A model generated the notes under the pieces. That model was not told where the DNA came from, made no database searches, and saw nothing but the letters and a program-made list of their open reading frames with translations. A stretch of 64,000 nucleotides of DNA from Janthinobacterium aquaticum (GTDB lineage: Bacteria > Pseudomonadota > Gammaproteobacteria > Burkholderiales > Burkholderiaceae_D), in assembly GCF_009208565.1 (NCBI RefSeq), contig NZ_WFLK01000005.1:241651-305650 (forward strand). The letters run 5' to 3'. The first letter of the stretch is position 1. The number at the start of each line of letters is the position of its first letter. The position numbers were made by a program, and so were the translations under genes. Of the stretch, positions 27,687-36,813 are shown piece by piece.

Positions 27687-28574
27687 TCATTTACGCTTAC
27701 TTATAGGCCTAGTGACGTCGTGAATAACACTATTGGCCGCTTCTTCAAAAACGTCTTGCGCCAAGTGTACATTAGATTCGTAAGTAACCTTGTTCTGGTA
27801 GGGATGACTACGCGTTGATAGCTCCTCAACTCGGCCATTTTCGTTTTCCCCTTTTGCGGCAACATATCCATTTGACTGAGCAACTTTCGCTGCTAGTTGA
27901 GTATGTTCCGAAAGCTGCAATCCGGCTGGGTCATCACTGACTAATTCTTGGCGGTAAACGCTAGCATTTTGTTGCTCCAGAAATTCCATAAGTTCGCGCT
28001 CGACGTCTCCCAATGCATTCGGAGGGCGAATTTCCAACTCGATCTGTTTTAACCTTTTAAGCTTAAATATACGCTCAAGAGTTTCGCGGTCAGGCTCAAT
28101 CGTTACCTTTACCTCGCCGTATTTAGCCAGATTTTGAGGGCAATTCAGATATTTAGATACCAAGGCCTGTGCCATTAAAGGTGATAGCGTATTATTTTGA
28201 TCCACCCTAGTAGCAAAAACCAGTCTGTGAACTTTGGGAAAGAAAATATAAAAAACGCTATGAAGATTTGGACGGAATGAATCAGGAATAGAAACCCTTT
28301 CATCAACCTCATCCTGTTTCACGCGCTCTTTCGTAGTCAAATCAAGCCAGCGACTTTCCGCAATATTAACGAATTTCAGCAGGTCTCCAAATATAGCTTC
28401 CTTTGCTCGACTTCTGACCACATTGCGCACTAATCCACCCACATCACCACGCAGGCGCACTGGCTGCTGATGGCGGAAAGCCTCGACCCAAAGCTCCTCG
28501 TAGCGTGACGCCGCATGAGGTGGGGGCAGAACAATGTTAAGAGCTGACAAAGACAAGGTACGCATAGGAATCAA
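27687..28574 (-). CDS. DUF4747 family protein
   Basis: 295 aa, soluble. Features: SRYEELWVEAFRHQQPVRLRGDVGG near the start, a region with FRPNLHSVFYIFFPKVHRLVFATR about 100-120, and EVKVTIEPDRETLERIFKLKRLKQIELEIRPPNALG near 170-205, all typical of DUF4747 as I recall the family. The C-terminal 80 residues are polar and probably flexible. DUF4747 proteins often precede small membrane proteins, as here. No enzyme motif visible. Divergent from the ParB-like operon at 28701. Confidence 0.65.
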   Translation of the reverse strand: MIPMRTLSLSALNIVLPPPHAASRYEELWVEAFRHQQPVRLRGDVGGLVRNVVRSRAKEAIFGDLLKFVNIAESRWLDLTTKERVKQDEVDERVSIPDSFRPNLHSVFYIFFPKVHRLVFATRVDQNNTLSPLMAQALVSKYLNCPQNLAKYGEVKVTIEPDRETLERIFKLKRLKQIELEIRPPNALGDVERELMEFLEQQNASVYRQELVSDDPAGLQLSEHTQLAAKVAQSNGYVAAKGENENGRVEELSTRSHPYQNKVTYESNVHLAQDVFEEAANSVIHDVTRPISKRK

Positions 28575-28700
28575 GAAAGTAAGAGATAAGGAAATAATAA
28601 ATTATCACATTGCAACTTTGATGGCAAAATATATCCTTAAAATACTTCCCTATTTTGTGAATTATTCCGAAGAAAAATTAACGTTTAGGAGTTTTGTGGC

Positions 28701-30032
28701 ATGAGTGCATATGAAATTACTGTCATAGATAAAGTTCAGCGAAACTTGCTCATTGGGGAATTAGTATCACAGAGTAGAGATGCCCGGATTGACCACGCAG
28801 TCAGGAAGGGACGGGCTCGATTAAAGATCATTAGCATACCAATCGACGCCTTGGTATATCGGTTAGAGAACTACCGGACAAGGAGTATTCAGCTGAGCCT
28901 GCAGGCTCAACACAAGCATGGCGCCGGCTTCTTCAATGTGGAGCGTACGGAAGAACAACCTGCACAGCAGGCACAACACGAAATTCTTGTTGGGGAGGCC
29001 AAGCGCGGCTCAGGCGAAACCATCAAACCAATTTTCAACGAGTTCGAACGCGTCAGAAGACAAACAGAAGACCTCTTGATCACCCATGACGGCATTGTCC
29101 TTAATGGAAATCGTCGTTTAAGTGCAATGCGAGAGCTCTACGCTCAAGACCCGTCGATGTATCAATCGTTTGAGGAAGTTGTTTGTGCTGTTCTACCTGA
29201 TGACATCACACCTCCTGAGATGCGCGCCATTGAGATCACGCTTCAGATGCAGCCAGATACGAAGCTCCCATACGATTGGACTGCGGTTGGGCGTGCTGCA
29301 AGAGATCTTCGCATCAGTGGTCATACTGATGAGCAAATTGCTGCTCAAATGAATCGAGAGAAGAAGGAGGTTGAACGCTTTATTTCCAAGCTCGATGCGG
29401 CTGACATATATCTGACCGAGTGGATATGCTTCCCTGAGGACTATAGCCTCCTAGACGCGACAGAACAGGCCTTCCATCAAGTTGCTACACGAAACATCGC
29501 GGGAGGTAGGGAGACCGATCAGCGCGAGGCAACGTTAGCGTTTGATTTCTTCCTGATCGAACAAAGAGCATTGCTAGCCGACCGCGCCTACAAGTTCATC
29601 AATGATATTGAGGAGAATCCGGAGATTTTCTTAGAGCAAATTGCTAAGGAGCTCGGTGTTCCTATAGAAAATAAGTCAGCTGCTTTGCCAATGGGGCAGC
29701 TGTACATTCAGCTCGATGAGCATGACTTAGTGACCCCAGACTATCAACCGTTGATAGATAGGCTTCGTCAAATTAGGCTCGATAAAGATTTGGTCGTCGG
29801 AGTGACTGCGACGATTCAGAACGTGTGCATGAACGTTTCTGAGCAAGGCAAAAACAAAGGGGGGGCAGCGAAGAAGTTCGCTATCGATGCCCTCAACAAA
29901 CTCAATGCCATTGACATCACTACAGCAGCGGCCGCTACGATACCCGACATCATCGATACGCTTGGTGCGATGATCAGCCGCATTGATCAGATACATCGAG
30001 ACATCGAGCGTCATGCTCAGGCGGGGAAATAA
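28701..30032 (+). CDS. ParB/Srx-fold protein, first gene of a putative defence operon
   Basis: 443 aa, ATG with TTTAGGAG upstream. A ParB/sulfiredoxin-like core is visible: an early IPIDALVYRLENYRTRS strand-helix (about 46-62) and the signature HDGIVLNGNRRLSAMREL (129-146), equivalent to the GxRRxxA box of ParB proteins. Between them is a long insertion. A helix-turn-helix-like region follows (ISGHTDEQIAAQMNREKKEVERFISKL, about 210-236). Its stop overlaps the SNF2 gene start by one base, so the products are made together. ParB folds can bind CTP, DNA, or act as nucleases; which applies here is unknown. Confidence 0.75.
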   Translation: MSAYEITVIDKVQRNLLIGELVSQSRDARIDHAVRKGRARLKIISIPIDALVYRLENYRTRSIQLSLQAQHKHGAGFFNVERTEEQPAQQAQHEILVGEAKRGSGETIKPIFNEFERVRRQTEDLLITHDGIVLNGNRRLSAMRELYAQDPSMYQSFEEVVCAVLPDDITPPEMRAIEITLQMQPDTKLPYDWTAVGRAARDLRISGHTDEQIAAQMNREKKEVERFISKLDAADIYLTEWICFPEDYSLLDATEQAFHQVATRNIAGGRETDQREATLAFDFFLIEQRALLADRAYKFINDIEENPEIFLEQIAKELGVPIENKSAALPMGQLYIQLDEHDLVTPDYQPLIDRLRQIRLDKDLVVGVTATIQNVCMNVSEQGKNKGGAAKKFAIDALNKLNAIDITTAAAATIPDIIDTLGAMISRIDQIHRDIERHAQAGK

Positions 30033-31942
30033 TGGAACATCCTGTCGTCACATTATCTTACGATCCCGTCTCGGGCCGCGGGCTTTACTCTCATGCAGCC
30101 GATATCCCGATGACAGTCTGGATACGAATTCGGCAGCAGGCACAGCGCATGTTGGGCAGCGGCGTCCAGTACGGTGAGCGCAGCTTGAGCATGCCCTGGC
30201 CATCTTGCTTGAATCTGTTAAGGACAATGTCGTCTTTACAGCTAAAGCTTGGCTTCAGATTCGTTACCGATAGCTCATCAGAAGAGCGCGTAAAACAATT
30301 CTTGGATAACTTCCGCTCCGTTGCGCGGCAGGACTCTGCGACACAAGAGTTTAGTTCAATAGCCGGGATAGATCAGGCACTTAGTAATGTGGGCTGGGAT
30401 CACGAGAAGCGGCAACTGCGATCTTACCAGAGCGCCAATCTTAACCACCTGATCCGACTTGCCAACGGAGCTAACTTTTCGGTCCCAGGCGCAGGCAAAA
30501 CAACCGTTTCCTTCGCTTTGCATTTGCTCTTACAGGACAAAGTGGATTTCCTCATTGTCGTAGGCCCCGCTAGTGCCTATCCCGCTTGGAAAAGCGTAAT
30601 GAGCGAGTGCCTGCGAGAAAATGCTCCAACCCATATCCGGGCACCATTTTGCCATCTGACAGGTGGAAAAAACAAAATTGAGAAGCTGCTTCAGACCAAC
30701 CATCGGCGATTCTTCATTACCTATGAACAGCTTGTTAAAGTCGATCAGATCATTGCCCAGTTCTTGAGTACAAACGCTACGCACTTGATTCTTGATGAGT
30801 CGCATCGGATGAAGGAAGGATACCTCGTAAAACGAGGACGGATGTTGATGGACATGGCCCACCTTGCCAAGCGTAGAGACATTCTGTCAGGCACCCCGAT
30901 GCCGCAGAGTGCTAGTGATATGCAGTCCCAGCTCGATTTTCTGTGGCCCGGAGTGGGTCTGGGCGCGCGCATTGATCGCGGTGAGGCGCCGCGTTCTGTA
31001 CTCGGAAACCTTTATGTCCGCACTACAAAAAGTGATTTGGGTCTCCCTGATCGCATTCTCAATTTCGTAAATGTCCCTATGCACCGCGAACATTTAGCGC
31101 TCTATCTGGTGCTCTGTAACGAGGTGCGGTCGAGGGCTAGCAATTTACGGCGGGGCAATGCAGGGTTACATTTAGCCAGTGCGCGAAAATCCGTAATGCG
31201 TGTACTCCAAGCGGCAACGGTGCCCGAAGTTTTGATTAACGCCTTCGGATCAGGAGAGCCACAAAATATCTCGCTGCTTCAAGCTGCTATCGATGCAGGT
31301 CCTTCGCTGCGCATATTGCATGCTGTAGAGATGGCCAGGGAGCTGGCAAAAAAAGGGGAGAAGGTCTTGATCTGGACAATCTTCACTGCCGCCGTCGAAA
31401 CCCTTCTGGTGCTCCTCAGAGACCTCAATCCTGCCGTCCTTTATGGAAAAAATGGGCAACGGCCTGATACCGATCCGCAATCCAAAGAAGGGAATCTAAA
31501 TAAATTCAAGAACGACCCTTCCTGTTGGGTGATGGTTGCAAATCCTGCTGCCGCAGCTGAGGGTATCAGTCTGCATATGCATTGTCATCACGCGATATAT
31601 GTTGATCGCAGCTACAATGCCACCCACTATCTTCAATCGATTGATCGAATCCACCGCCTCGGTTTGTTGCCTGGAACTGAGACCCACATCTACATCTTGC
31701 GTAATCTCCTTCCTGCATTTGAGCCATCCATCGACACTGCAGTTGCACGCCGTCTGGAGACCAAGATATCGAACTTACAGCGGCTACTGGATGACGAAGA
31801 TTTGCATCAGCTTTCTTTAGATGAACAGTCGGCCCCATCCGCTGTCGATAAGGATATTGACCCTCTCGACATCGACGATCTTATTAAGGAGATTGAGAGC
31901 GCTGAGCGCCAGAAGACGGAGCAAAGCACAAAAATTTCTTAA
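30032..31942 (+). CDS. SNF2-type SF2 helicase/translocase
   Basis: 636 aa. Motifs in order: Walker A FSVPGAGKTT (149-158), LIVVGPASAYPAWKS (motif Ia, about 174-188), DESH box LILDESHRM (252-260), motif III LSGTPMPQS (about 289-297), a second RecA-like domain with KVLIWTIF, and motif V/VI VMVANPAAAAEGISLHMHCHHAIYVDRSYN... then QSIDRIHRLG with the arginine finger. The N-terminal 130 residues are specific to this protein. It is an ATP-driven DNA translocase by family. Translationally overlapped with the ParB-like gene and followed closely by a DNA methyltransferase gene. Confidence 0.9.
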   Translation: MEHPVVTLSYDPVSGRGLYSHAADIPMTVWIRIRQQAQRMLGSGVQYGERSLSMPWPSCLNLLRTMSSLQLKLGFRFVTDSSSEERVKQFLDNFRSVARQDSATQEFSSIAGIDQALSNVGWDHEKRQLRSYQSANLNHLIRLANGANFSVPGAGKTTVSFALHLLLQDKVDFLIVVGPASAYPAWKSVMSECLRENAPTHIRAPFCHLTGGKNKIEKLLQTNHRRFFITYEQLVKVDQIIAQFLSTNATHLILDESHRMKEGYLVKRGRMLMDMAHLAKRRDILSGTPMPQSASDMQSQLDFLWPGVGLGARIDRGEAPRSVLGNLYVRTTKSDLGLPDRILNFVNVPMHREHLALYLVLCNEVRSRASNLRRGNAGLHLASARKSVMRVLQAATVPEVLINAFGSGEPQNISLLQAAIDAGPSLRILHAVEMARELAKKGEKVLIWTIFTAAVETLLVLLRDLNPAVLYGKNGQRPDTDPQSKEGNLNKFKNDPSCWVMVANPAAAAEGISLHMHCHHAIYVDRSYNATHYLQSIDRIHRLGLLPGTETHIYILRNLLPAFEPSIDTAVARRLETKISNLQRLLDDEDLHQLSLDEQSAPSAVDKDIDPLDIDDLIKEIESAERQKTEQSTKIS

Positions 31943-32005
31943 ATGAGTAGATCTAAAACAAGATAAGATCTATCATAGTCAACAATTACACCATGTCCGT
32001 CTCAT

Positions 32006-32980
32006 ATGACCTCTCCTAAAATTTTAAAAACAGCTAGTACCGCTGCCAACTATGCTCTACACCAGGCCGCTGACGCTGTAGTGTTCCATGGTGACTGTAT
32101 GAGGTTGATCAACGAGATTCCTGATGAGTCCATTCCGTTAGCCATAAGTTCACCGCCGTACAGCATCGGTAAAGACTACGAGAACACTGAGGACATCGAT
32201 AGCTTCTTGGACCTGCATAAAAGACTTCTTCCCCAATTAGTCTCAAAGTTGCAACCTGGCGGTAGCCTGTGCTGGCAGGTAGGCTCGCACGTTAAGAATG
32301 GTGTTGTAACCCCGCTCGATTATCTGGTCATGGACTGCATGCGCGCCATGCCAGAGATGAAATTGAGAAACCGCATCGTCTGGACCTTCGGTCATGGTTT
32401 GCATTGCAGTAATCGCTTCAGCGGTAGACACGAAACTTTGCTCTGGTTCACCAAAGGTGATACGTACAATTTCGATCTAGATGCGGTTCGAGTTAAGCAA
32501 AAATATCCTGGAAAGCGATATGCCAGTGGCCCAAAGAAAGGCAAGTTAAGCGGAAACCCGTTAGGGAAAAACCCGGGCGATGTTTGGGACATCCCTAATG
32601 TCAAAGCACGCCATGTTGAGAAAACTACTCACCCGTGTCAGTTCCCCGTCGGGTTAGTGCACCGACTTGTTCGCGCTTTGAGCAAGCCAGGAGATCTAGT
32701 CTTCGACCCATTCTGCGGCGTGTCTTCTACTGGAGTTGCCGCCCTAGCCCTTGATCGCCGTTTTCTGGGCGCTGAAGTAATGGCAGAGTACATCGAAATC
32801 GGACGACAGCGCCTCAAATCCGCACTAGCTGGGGAAGCCGAATTTCGGCCGGCTGAACAAGAAATTTTTGTACCGGACCCCAATAGCAGTGTAGCACGCG
32901 AACCTGACCCCATCGAGTGGCAAGAAGTGGTACGGATAAGAACGCAGCCAATCCAAAATCAAGTGCGTGCATGCGCATAG
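32006..32980 (+). CDS. Site-specific DNA methyltransferase (beta class, N4/N6)
   Basis: 324 aa. Catalytic motif IV SSPPYSIGKDY (48-58) comes before the SAM-binding motif I VFDPFCGVSSTGVAAL (232-247), the beta-class order. The SPPY form is used by N4-cytosine and some N6-adenine enzymes. A KYPGKRYASGPKKGKLSGNP segment in between probably belongs to the target-recognition region. There is no restriction endonuclease gene beside it; its immediate partners are the SNF2 and ParB-like genes, so it is likely the self-marking arm of that system. Confidence 0.92.
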   Translation: MTSPKILKTASTAANYALHQAADAVVFHGDCMRLINEIPDESIPLAISSPPYSIGKDYENTEDIDSFLDLHKRLLPQLVSKLQPGGSLCWQVGSHVKNGVVTPLDYLVMDCMRAMPEMKLRNRIVWTFGHGLHCSNRFSGRHETLLWFTKGDTYNFDLDAVRVKQKYPGKRYASGPKKGKLSGNPLGKNPGDVWDIPNVKARHVEKTTHPCQFPVGLVHRLVRALSKPGDLVFDPFCGVSSTGVAALALDRRFLGAEVMAEYIEIGRQRLKSALAGEAEFRPAEQEIFVPDPNSSVAREPDPIEWQEVVRIRTQPIQNQVRACA

Positions 32981-33119
32981 TCCTCGCTTAGCGAAGACAA
33001 TCAGGCCAGTGTGAGTTGTGCTAACTCACACTGGACCTTGAGCCGAACCACGGAAGCCGACCGGTAATATGTTTCGCAGGCTCCCCCTGCGCTCTAGCGC
33101 CCCTCTACCAAGACACGCT

Positions 33120-34721
33120 ATGACAGCTACTGCGCCAATTGACACCACTAGCTTGCTAACCATACTGGGTGTCATCGCCGCAGTGTGGGCACTGATCTCT
33201 CCAACAAACAGACTTCGACTTCGCTTCTGCATGACATGGTGGGACTGGGGTATCGGGAGTTTGGTCTTTCTGATTATCCATTACTTGGTGTTTGCTCCAA
33301 CTTTTCAAAGTCTTGGGCTGTACTATAGTTTGGGGCCATGGAAGTGGGGACTCGACAGCGGGAGTGCTGTCTATTTACTCCTCCTCTTCGTTGCCCTCTA
33401 CTTCTTCTGGCGCACAAGATTTCCTACCTTAGCCAGAGGCCGGGTCGCCATTTTTCTTGAGTTAATTGAGAACTTACACCTCACCAATCGGTACGACGAT
33501 TTGGTGCTGCTGGTCGAACCCCAATTACTGAAACTTATTTCCTTGACCAGGCAGCAGTCCTGGCTAAGTAGCTTGATTGATCGTCTCAACCATCCACATA
33601 TTGATGTAGCTTCGCTGTTGCGTGGAGATGCACCAAAAGCACAGTCGAGTTGGAGCAAGTACCTGAGTTCGCTACTTCGATTTTTGAAGCACTGGAACTC
33701 GGCTCACTCAAGGGCTAGCATTCAAGCCCACGAAATTTTATTAAATCTCGTCACCTCCCCTAAGCTGACCACCCACCTTGCAGGAGCCCACCCGCATTTC
33801 TGCCTCAAGCTCCTTGGAACAGACGAAGCGATACAGTCTGACTTCATTGAACACTACATCGACGCGCTACTGGATACACCTGGAAGCCGCCTCTACGTAG
33901 AATTAAGAAACAACCAAAATCTGAACGGCGGCAATCGCCTGCACCTTCCGGAGAACAATCGATTGCTTCGATTCTTCTTCGCCGACGCAGATGCGGCGTT
34001 GAAGTACGGTATGGATAAGGCCATTGGTGAAGCGGTATGCAGGCGCTTGGATGAAGACGCACAACTGGCCGGGAGCTTGAACGAACCCTTGGGCTCGTAC
34101 TACGAGACAAGAAGATTTCGCTGCCCTATAAATTCGGGTATCACGCTTTTTGAGATCATGGTCCACGAGGGCATCCATCAGGGCTTACAAGACCATATGT
34201 GGTTGCATTACTTTGGATACTTCGCGAAGAAAATTCTGAAGCAGATGCCAGTCGCAGTTAATCAAGAATCGCATGAGGAGTGGCAGACACCTTTTCACTA
34301 CCTTCTCTACCGCCTGATCAGCATCGCCACAGATTGGGCCGAACAATGCGCGCGGTTGAAGTCCTCGGAGATTTCAGAGGCAGTGCGCACTGCCGACGGG
34401 TTTGATCGACACTATATTTCTAAAGAAGCCGCCACCGTACTTGGCTTGATGCTGGAAGATGTCATTCCAACTGAGAAGCTATCCACCGCCTTTAAGATAT
34501 ATTTATTGGAAGTAGTTATCCGCAGTCACATTACCCTTCAGCGGGATCCCGCTCTGGCCGATGTAGCATCCTCATTCATGACTGCTGTGATCTTGGGTAC
34601 AACTTCCGAGACAACTTTATCTTATCGTGTAGAGCTCAGAACTGTGTTCAGAAGAATCGACCACAGGATTAGAGATCAAGCATCGGATTTTGAACAAACT
34701 TTGGATGCATCACTTGCATAG
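33120..34721 (+). CDS. Membrane-anchored protein of unknown function, fourth gene of the operon
   Basis: About 533 aa from the ATG at 33120; an ATG at 33069 would add 17 residues. Three hydrophobic helices lie in the first 110 residues (TTSLLTILGVIAAVWALI; IGSLVFLIIHYLVFAPTF; AVYLLLLFVALYFFW), followed by a large helical cytosolic domain of about 420 residues with no recognised motif. It starts about 140 bases after the methyltransferase stop, same strand, so it probably belongs to the same unit. A membrane-bound effector for the ParB/SNF2/methyltransferase set is an attractive but unproven idea. Confidence 0.7.
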   Translation: MTATAPIDTTSLLTILGVIAAVWALISPTNRLRLRFCMTWWDWGIGSLVFLIIHYLVFAPTFQSLGLYYSLGPWKWGLDSGSAVYLLLLFVALYFFWRTRFPTLARGRVAIFLELIENLHLTNRYDDLVLLVEPQLLKLISLTRQQSWLSSLIDRLNHPHIDVASLLRGDAPKAQSSWSKYLSSLLRFLKHWNSAHSRASIQAHEILLNLVTSPKLTTHLAGAHPHFCLKLLGTDEAIQSDFIEHYIDALLDTPGSRLYVELRNNQNLNGGNRLHLPENNRLLRFFFADADAALKYGMDKAIGEAVCRRLDEDAQLAGSLNEPLGSYYETRRFRCPINSGITLFEIMVHEGIHQGLQDHMWLHYFGYFAKKILKQMPVAVNQESHEEWQTPFHYLLYRLISIATDWAEQCARLKSSEISEAVRTADGFDRHYISKEAATVLGLMLEDVIPTEKLSTAFKIYLLEVVIRSHITLQRDPALADVASSFMTAVILGTTSETTLSYRVELRTVFRRIDHRIRDQASDFEQTLDASLA

Positions 34722-34841
34722 GGCACTTGGTCAAGTGCCTCTATGATGACGGCGCGAGACTCAAAGCTGGCGCATCGGCAGAAAAACTACCAGGCGGCAC
34801 CATTTGACGCCCGGCGTTATACCCATCTATGCAAGCCTGGG

Positions 34842-35708
34842 TCATTTACTGACCAGGCTTTGCAACCGCTTTCCTACGCTTTCCGCCAACACCCTCAAAC
34901 CTTCTTCATTATTAAGATATTTAACGTAGCGGATGTGGCGAAGGTCGAAAGGAATATCGCTCTCATGTTGTGCAATCAGGATCACATCCTGCCCCAGCGC
35001 ATGTGCGATACCAGCTTCATAGAAAACGTTCGCGTTCTTGCCGGTCAGATCGCAGATCACAACTCTCGCACTCGCAATAAGCTTCACAACATCCTCGATA
35101 AGCAAATGGTGCTCCCAGATTTTGTCGGCACGTAGGCATCGCAGGCCGGCGGCACTTACTGCATTTTCCAGCGCAGCAAAGACCCCATTAAACCCGCCAT
35201 CGAATGGCATCATCACCGAGACCAGATTTGGATCGACTGATCCTCGGGGTAAGGTAAAGACTGTCGGCTGCCGATACCCCAAGCCTTCAGTGTACAAAAC
35301 ACGAAAAAGATCAGCGTCTTTTACTGCCCAATGATTGGTGTGAAAATCGCCCCAGAATTGCTTTCGACGAAGTACGAAGTTCAGTTGGGGGGCAAGCGAC
35401 TCAAGGACATCATTGGCAATCGGAGGGATGTCAGAATCGAGTGCGTACTCAATGTGGTACTCCGAATGGCCGCGTGTGATCTTAGTGATCGTGCCAACCC
35501 GAGCAAAAGCCCGGAAATCAGGGTCGCTACTGGATTCGTTAGTGATAACCAATGGAATCGACATCAGAGCAGCCCGATCAAGCACGCCTCCGGGGGCATA
35601 CTTCTCCTCTACATCGGCGCTCGTATAATTAAAAACTCGGTCCGCCCCCAATGCGACCATACCACGCGGCGAAGAGATGTCCGCACCAGTCACCAAGAAG
35701 TTAAACAT
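34842..35708 (-). CDS. Nucleoside-deoxyribosyltransferase/TIR-like protein with beta-rich N-domain
   Basis: 288 aa from the ATG at 35708, which follows AAAGGAACAACT; an upstream in-frame extension has no such site. The C-terminal half (about 160-285) has the Rossmann-like pattern of this group: VSVMMPFDGGFNGVFAALENAV, then ICDLTGKNANVFYEAGIAHALG and a VILIAQ strand. CD-x(3-5)-NANVFYE is the nucleotide-binding/catalytic region seen in 2-deoxyribosyltransferase-like and TIR-like NAD- or nucleotide-cleaving proteins. The N-terminal 150 residues are unrecognised. Location in a defence block suggests a nucleotide-depleting effector; this is inference. Confidence 0.75.
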   Translation of the reverse strand: MFNFLVTGADISSPRGMVALGADRVFNYTSADVEEKYAPGGVLDRAALMSIPLVITNESSSDPDFRAFARVGTITKITRGHSEYHIEYALDSDIPPIANDVLESLAPQLNFVLRRKQFWGDFHTNHWAVKDADLFRVLYTEGLGYRQPTVFTLPRGSVDPNLVSVMMPFDGGFNGVFAALENAVSAAGLRCLRADKIWEHHLLIEDVVKLIASARVVICDLTGKNANVFYEAGIAHALGQDVILIAQHESDIPFDLRHIRYVKYLNNEEGLRVLAESVGKRLQSLVSK

Positions 35709-35976
35709 AGTTGTTCCTTTCTTTGTATCGCTAGGTGTTACTACTGTACCGCCGAACATCTTCCCACCGCAATAAACGCAGCTACCCAGCGGGGCTTATC
35801 AGTTGCACATAAATTTGGTGTTCGAAACCTATTAGAAAAATGTATCGCTTGAAAAGTATACGCAACTTCATTTCCTAAATTCGGAAAAATACGAGATATG
35901 GCATGATGTTGTTGGAGCTATAACCGCTATTTATTGTTTTTTGCAAAAGCCACGTCCCATGACTGTAATAATCTAG

Positions 35977-36606
35977 ATGCGCCTAATGATGTGGAGACAT
36001 TGGTGCGCCTCGCTATTTCTATCTTTAAGCATCATTGGTACTGGCGCTGAAGGTGCGAATCGAAAAGACGTTACGATCGGCGTTTTTGCCTATCAGGGTG
36101 AACGTACTGCCACATCGGATTGGCGTGATCTGGCGACCTATCTGGATCGCGAAATTCCAGAGCATCGCTTCCTCCTAAAGAATTACGATGCGGCCGGCCT
36201 ACGGCGTGCTGTGGCCACTGGCGAGGTCGATTTGGTGATCACAAATCCTGGTTATTACATCGCACTGGAAACAGAAGTGGGGGTCAGCCGCATCGCCACC
36301 TTGTCCTCGCCAACAGTGCCTGCAATTGCTTCAGTGATCCTGACGCGCGCTGACCGTGCCGACCTGCGCGAACTGTCTGATCTAAAAGGAAAGCGCATAG
36401 CTGCCGTTTCGCCGGACGCTTTTGCCGGCTACCTAGTCGCGGCGCGGGAAATGCTCGATGCGGGCGTCGATCCCGAAACTGACTTGGGTGAGCGTCGGTT
36501 TATCGGCCTGCCTATGTTCAGGGCCATCGAGGCCATCATGGAGGGAGAGGTCGACGCCGGCATCGTCAAGGCATGCATGGCGGAACAGATGGTCCGCAAA
36601 GGACTG
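35977..36606 (+). pseudogene. PhnD/TtrS-like periplasmic-binding sensor, 3' truncated
   Basis: About 210 native residues of an exported protein: signal peptide to about 27 (ASLFLSLSIIGTGAEGA), then a phosphonate-binding-like domain (VTIGVFAYQGERTATSDWRDLATYLDRE..., VDLVITNPGYYIALE, LSDLKGKRIAAVSPDAFAGYLVAAREMLDAG). Such domains form the sensor part of TtrS-like histidine kinases. After CMAEQMVRKGLI the frame enters sequence that on the other strand encodes a phosphoethanolamine transferase fragment, and stops at 36669. The kinase part is gone, so the gene is broken. The junction is at about 36606, give or take six bases. Confidence 0.7.
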
Positions 36607-36777
36607 ATAACCATAAATGCCGAGGTTATCGCGATTGATGCTGTCAGCAATGACCAGTACCACAGTTGATCGACCGTCGAACGATAGCGTCGGACCAATC
36701 TTGCGCGCCGCTCCCATCGCTTTAACAATCGCAATTTCCTGATCTAACCAGCTCTCTCTCAACGTGTTGACGGCTAA
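36607..36777 (-). pseudogene. Phosphoethanolamine transferase, middle fragment after IS3
   Basis: On the minus strand, directly after the IS3 end, the frame reads LAVNTLRESWLDQEIAIVKAM... then STVVLVIADSINRDNLGIYGY, the sulfatase-type catalytic strand of phosphoethanolamine transferases. It breaks off at the junction with the PhnD-like fragment. It continues in frame the N-terminal half at 38123-38719 if the IS is removed (ending ...WTNWHAAY, resuming LAVNTLRESW). The rest of the catalytic domain is missing. Confidence 0.7.
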
Positions 36778-36813
36778 AGTGGACCCACTAGTCAAGACAC
36801 TCAGCCGGTTAAT

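Noticed and set aside
36433..36795. 120-codon minus-strand frame read as one protein
   Set aside because: Only the part from 36777 to about 36607 is phosphoethanolamine transferase sequence. The rest is antisense to the PhnD-like fragment, and its first codons lie in the IS tip.
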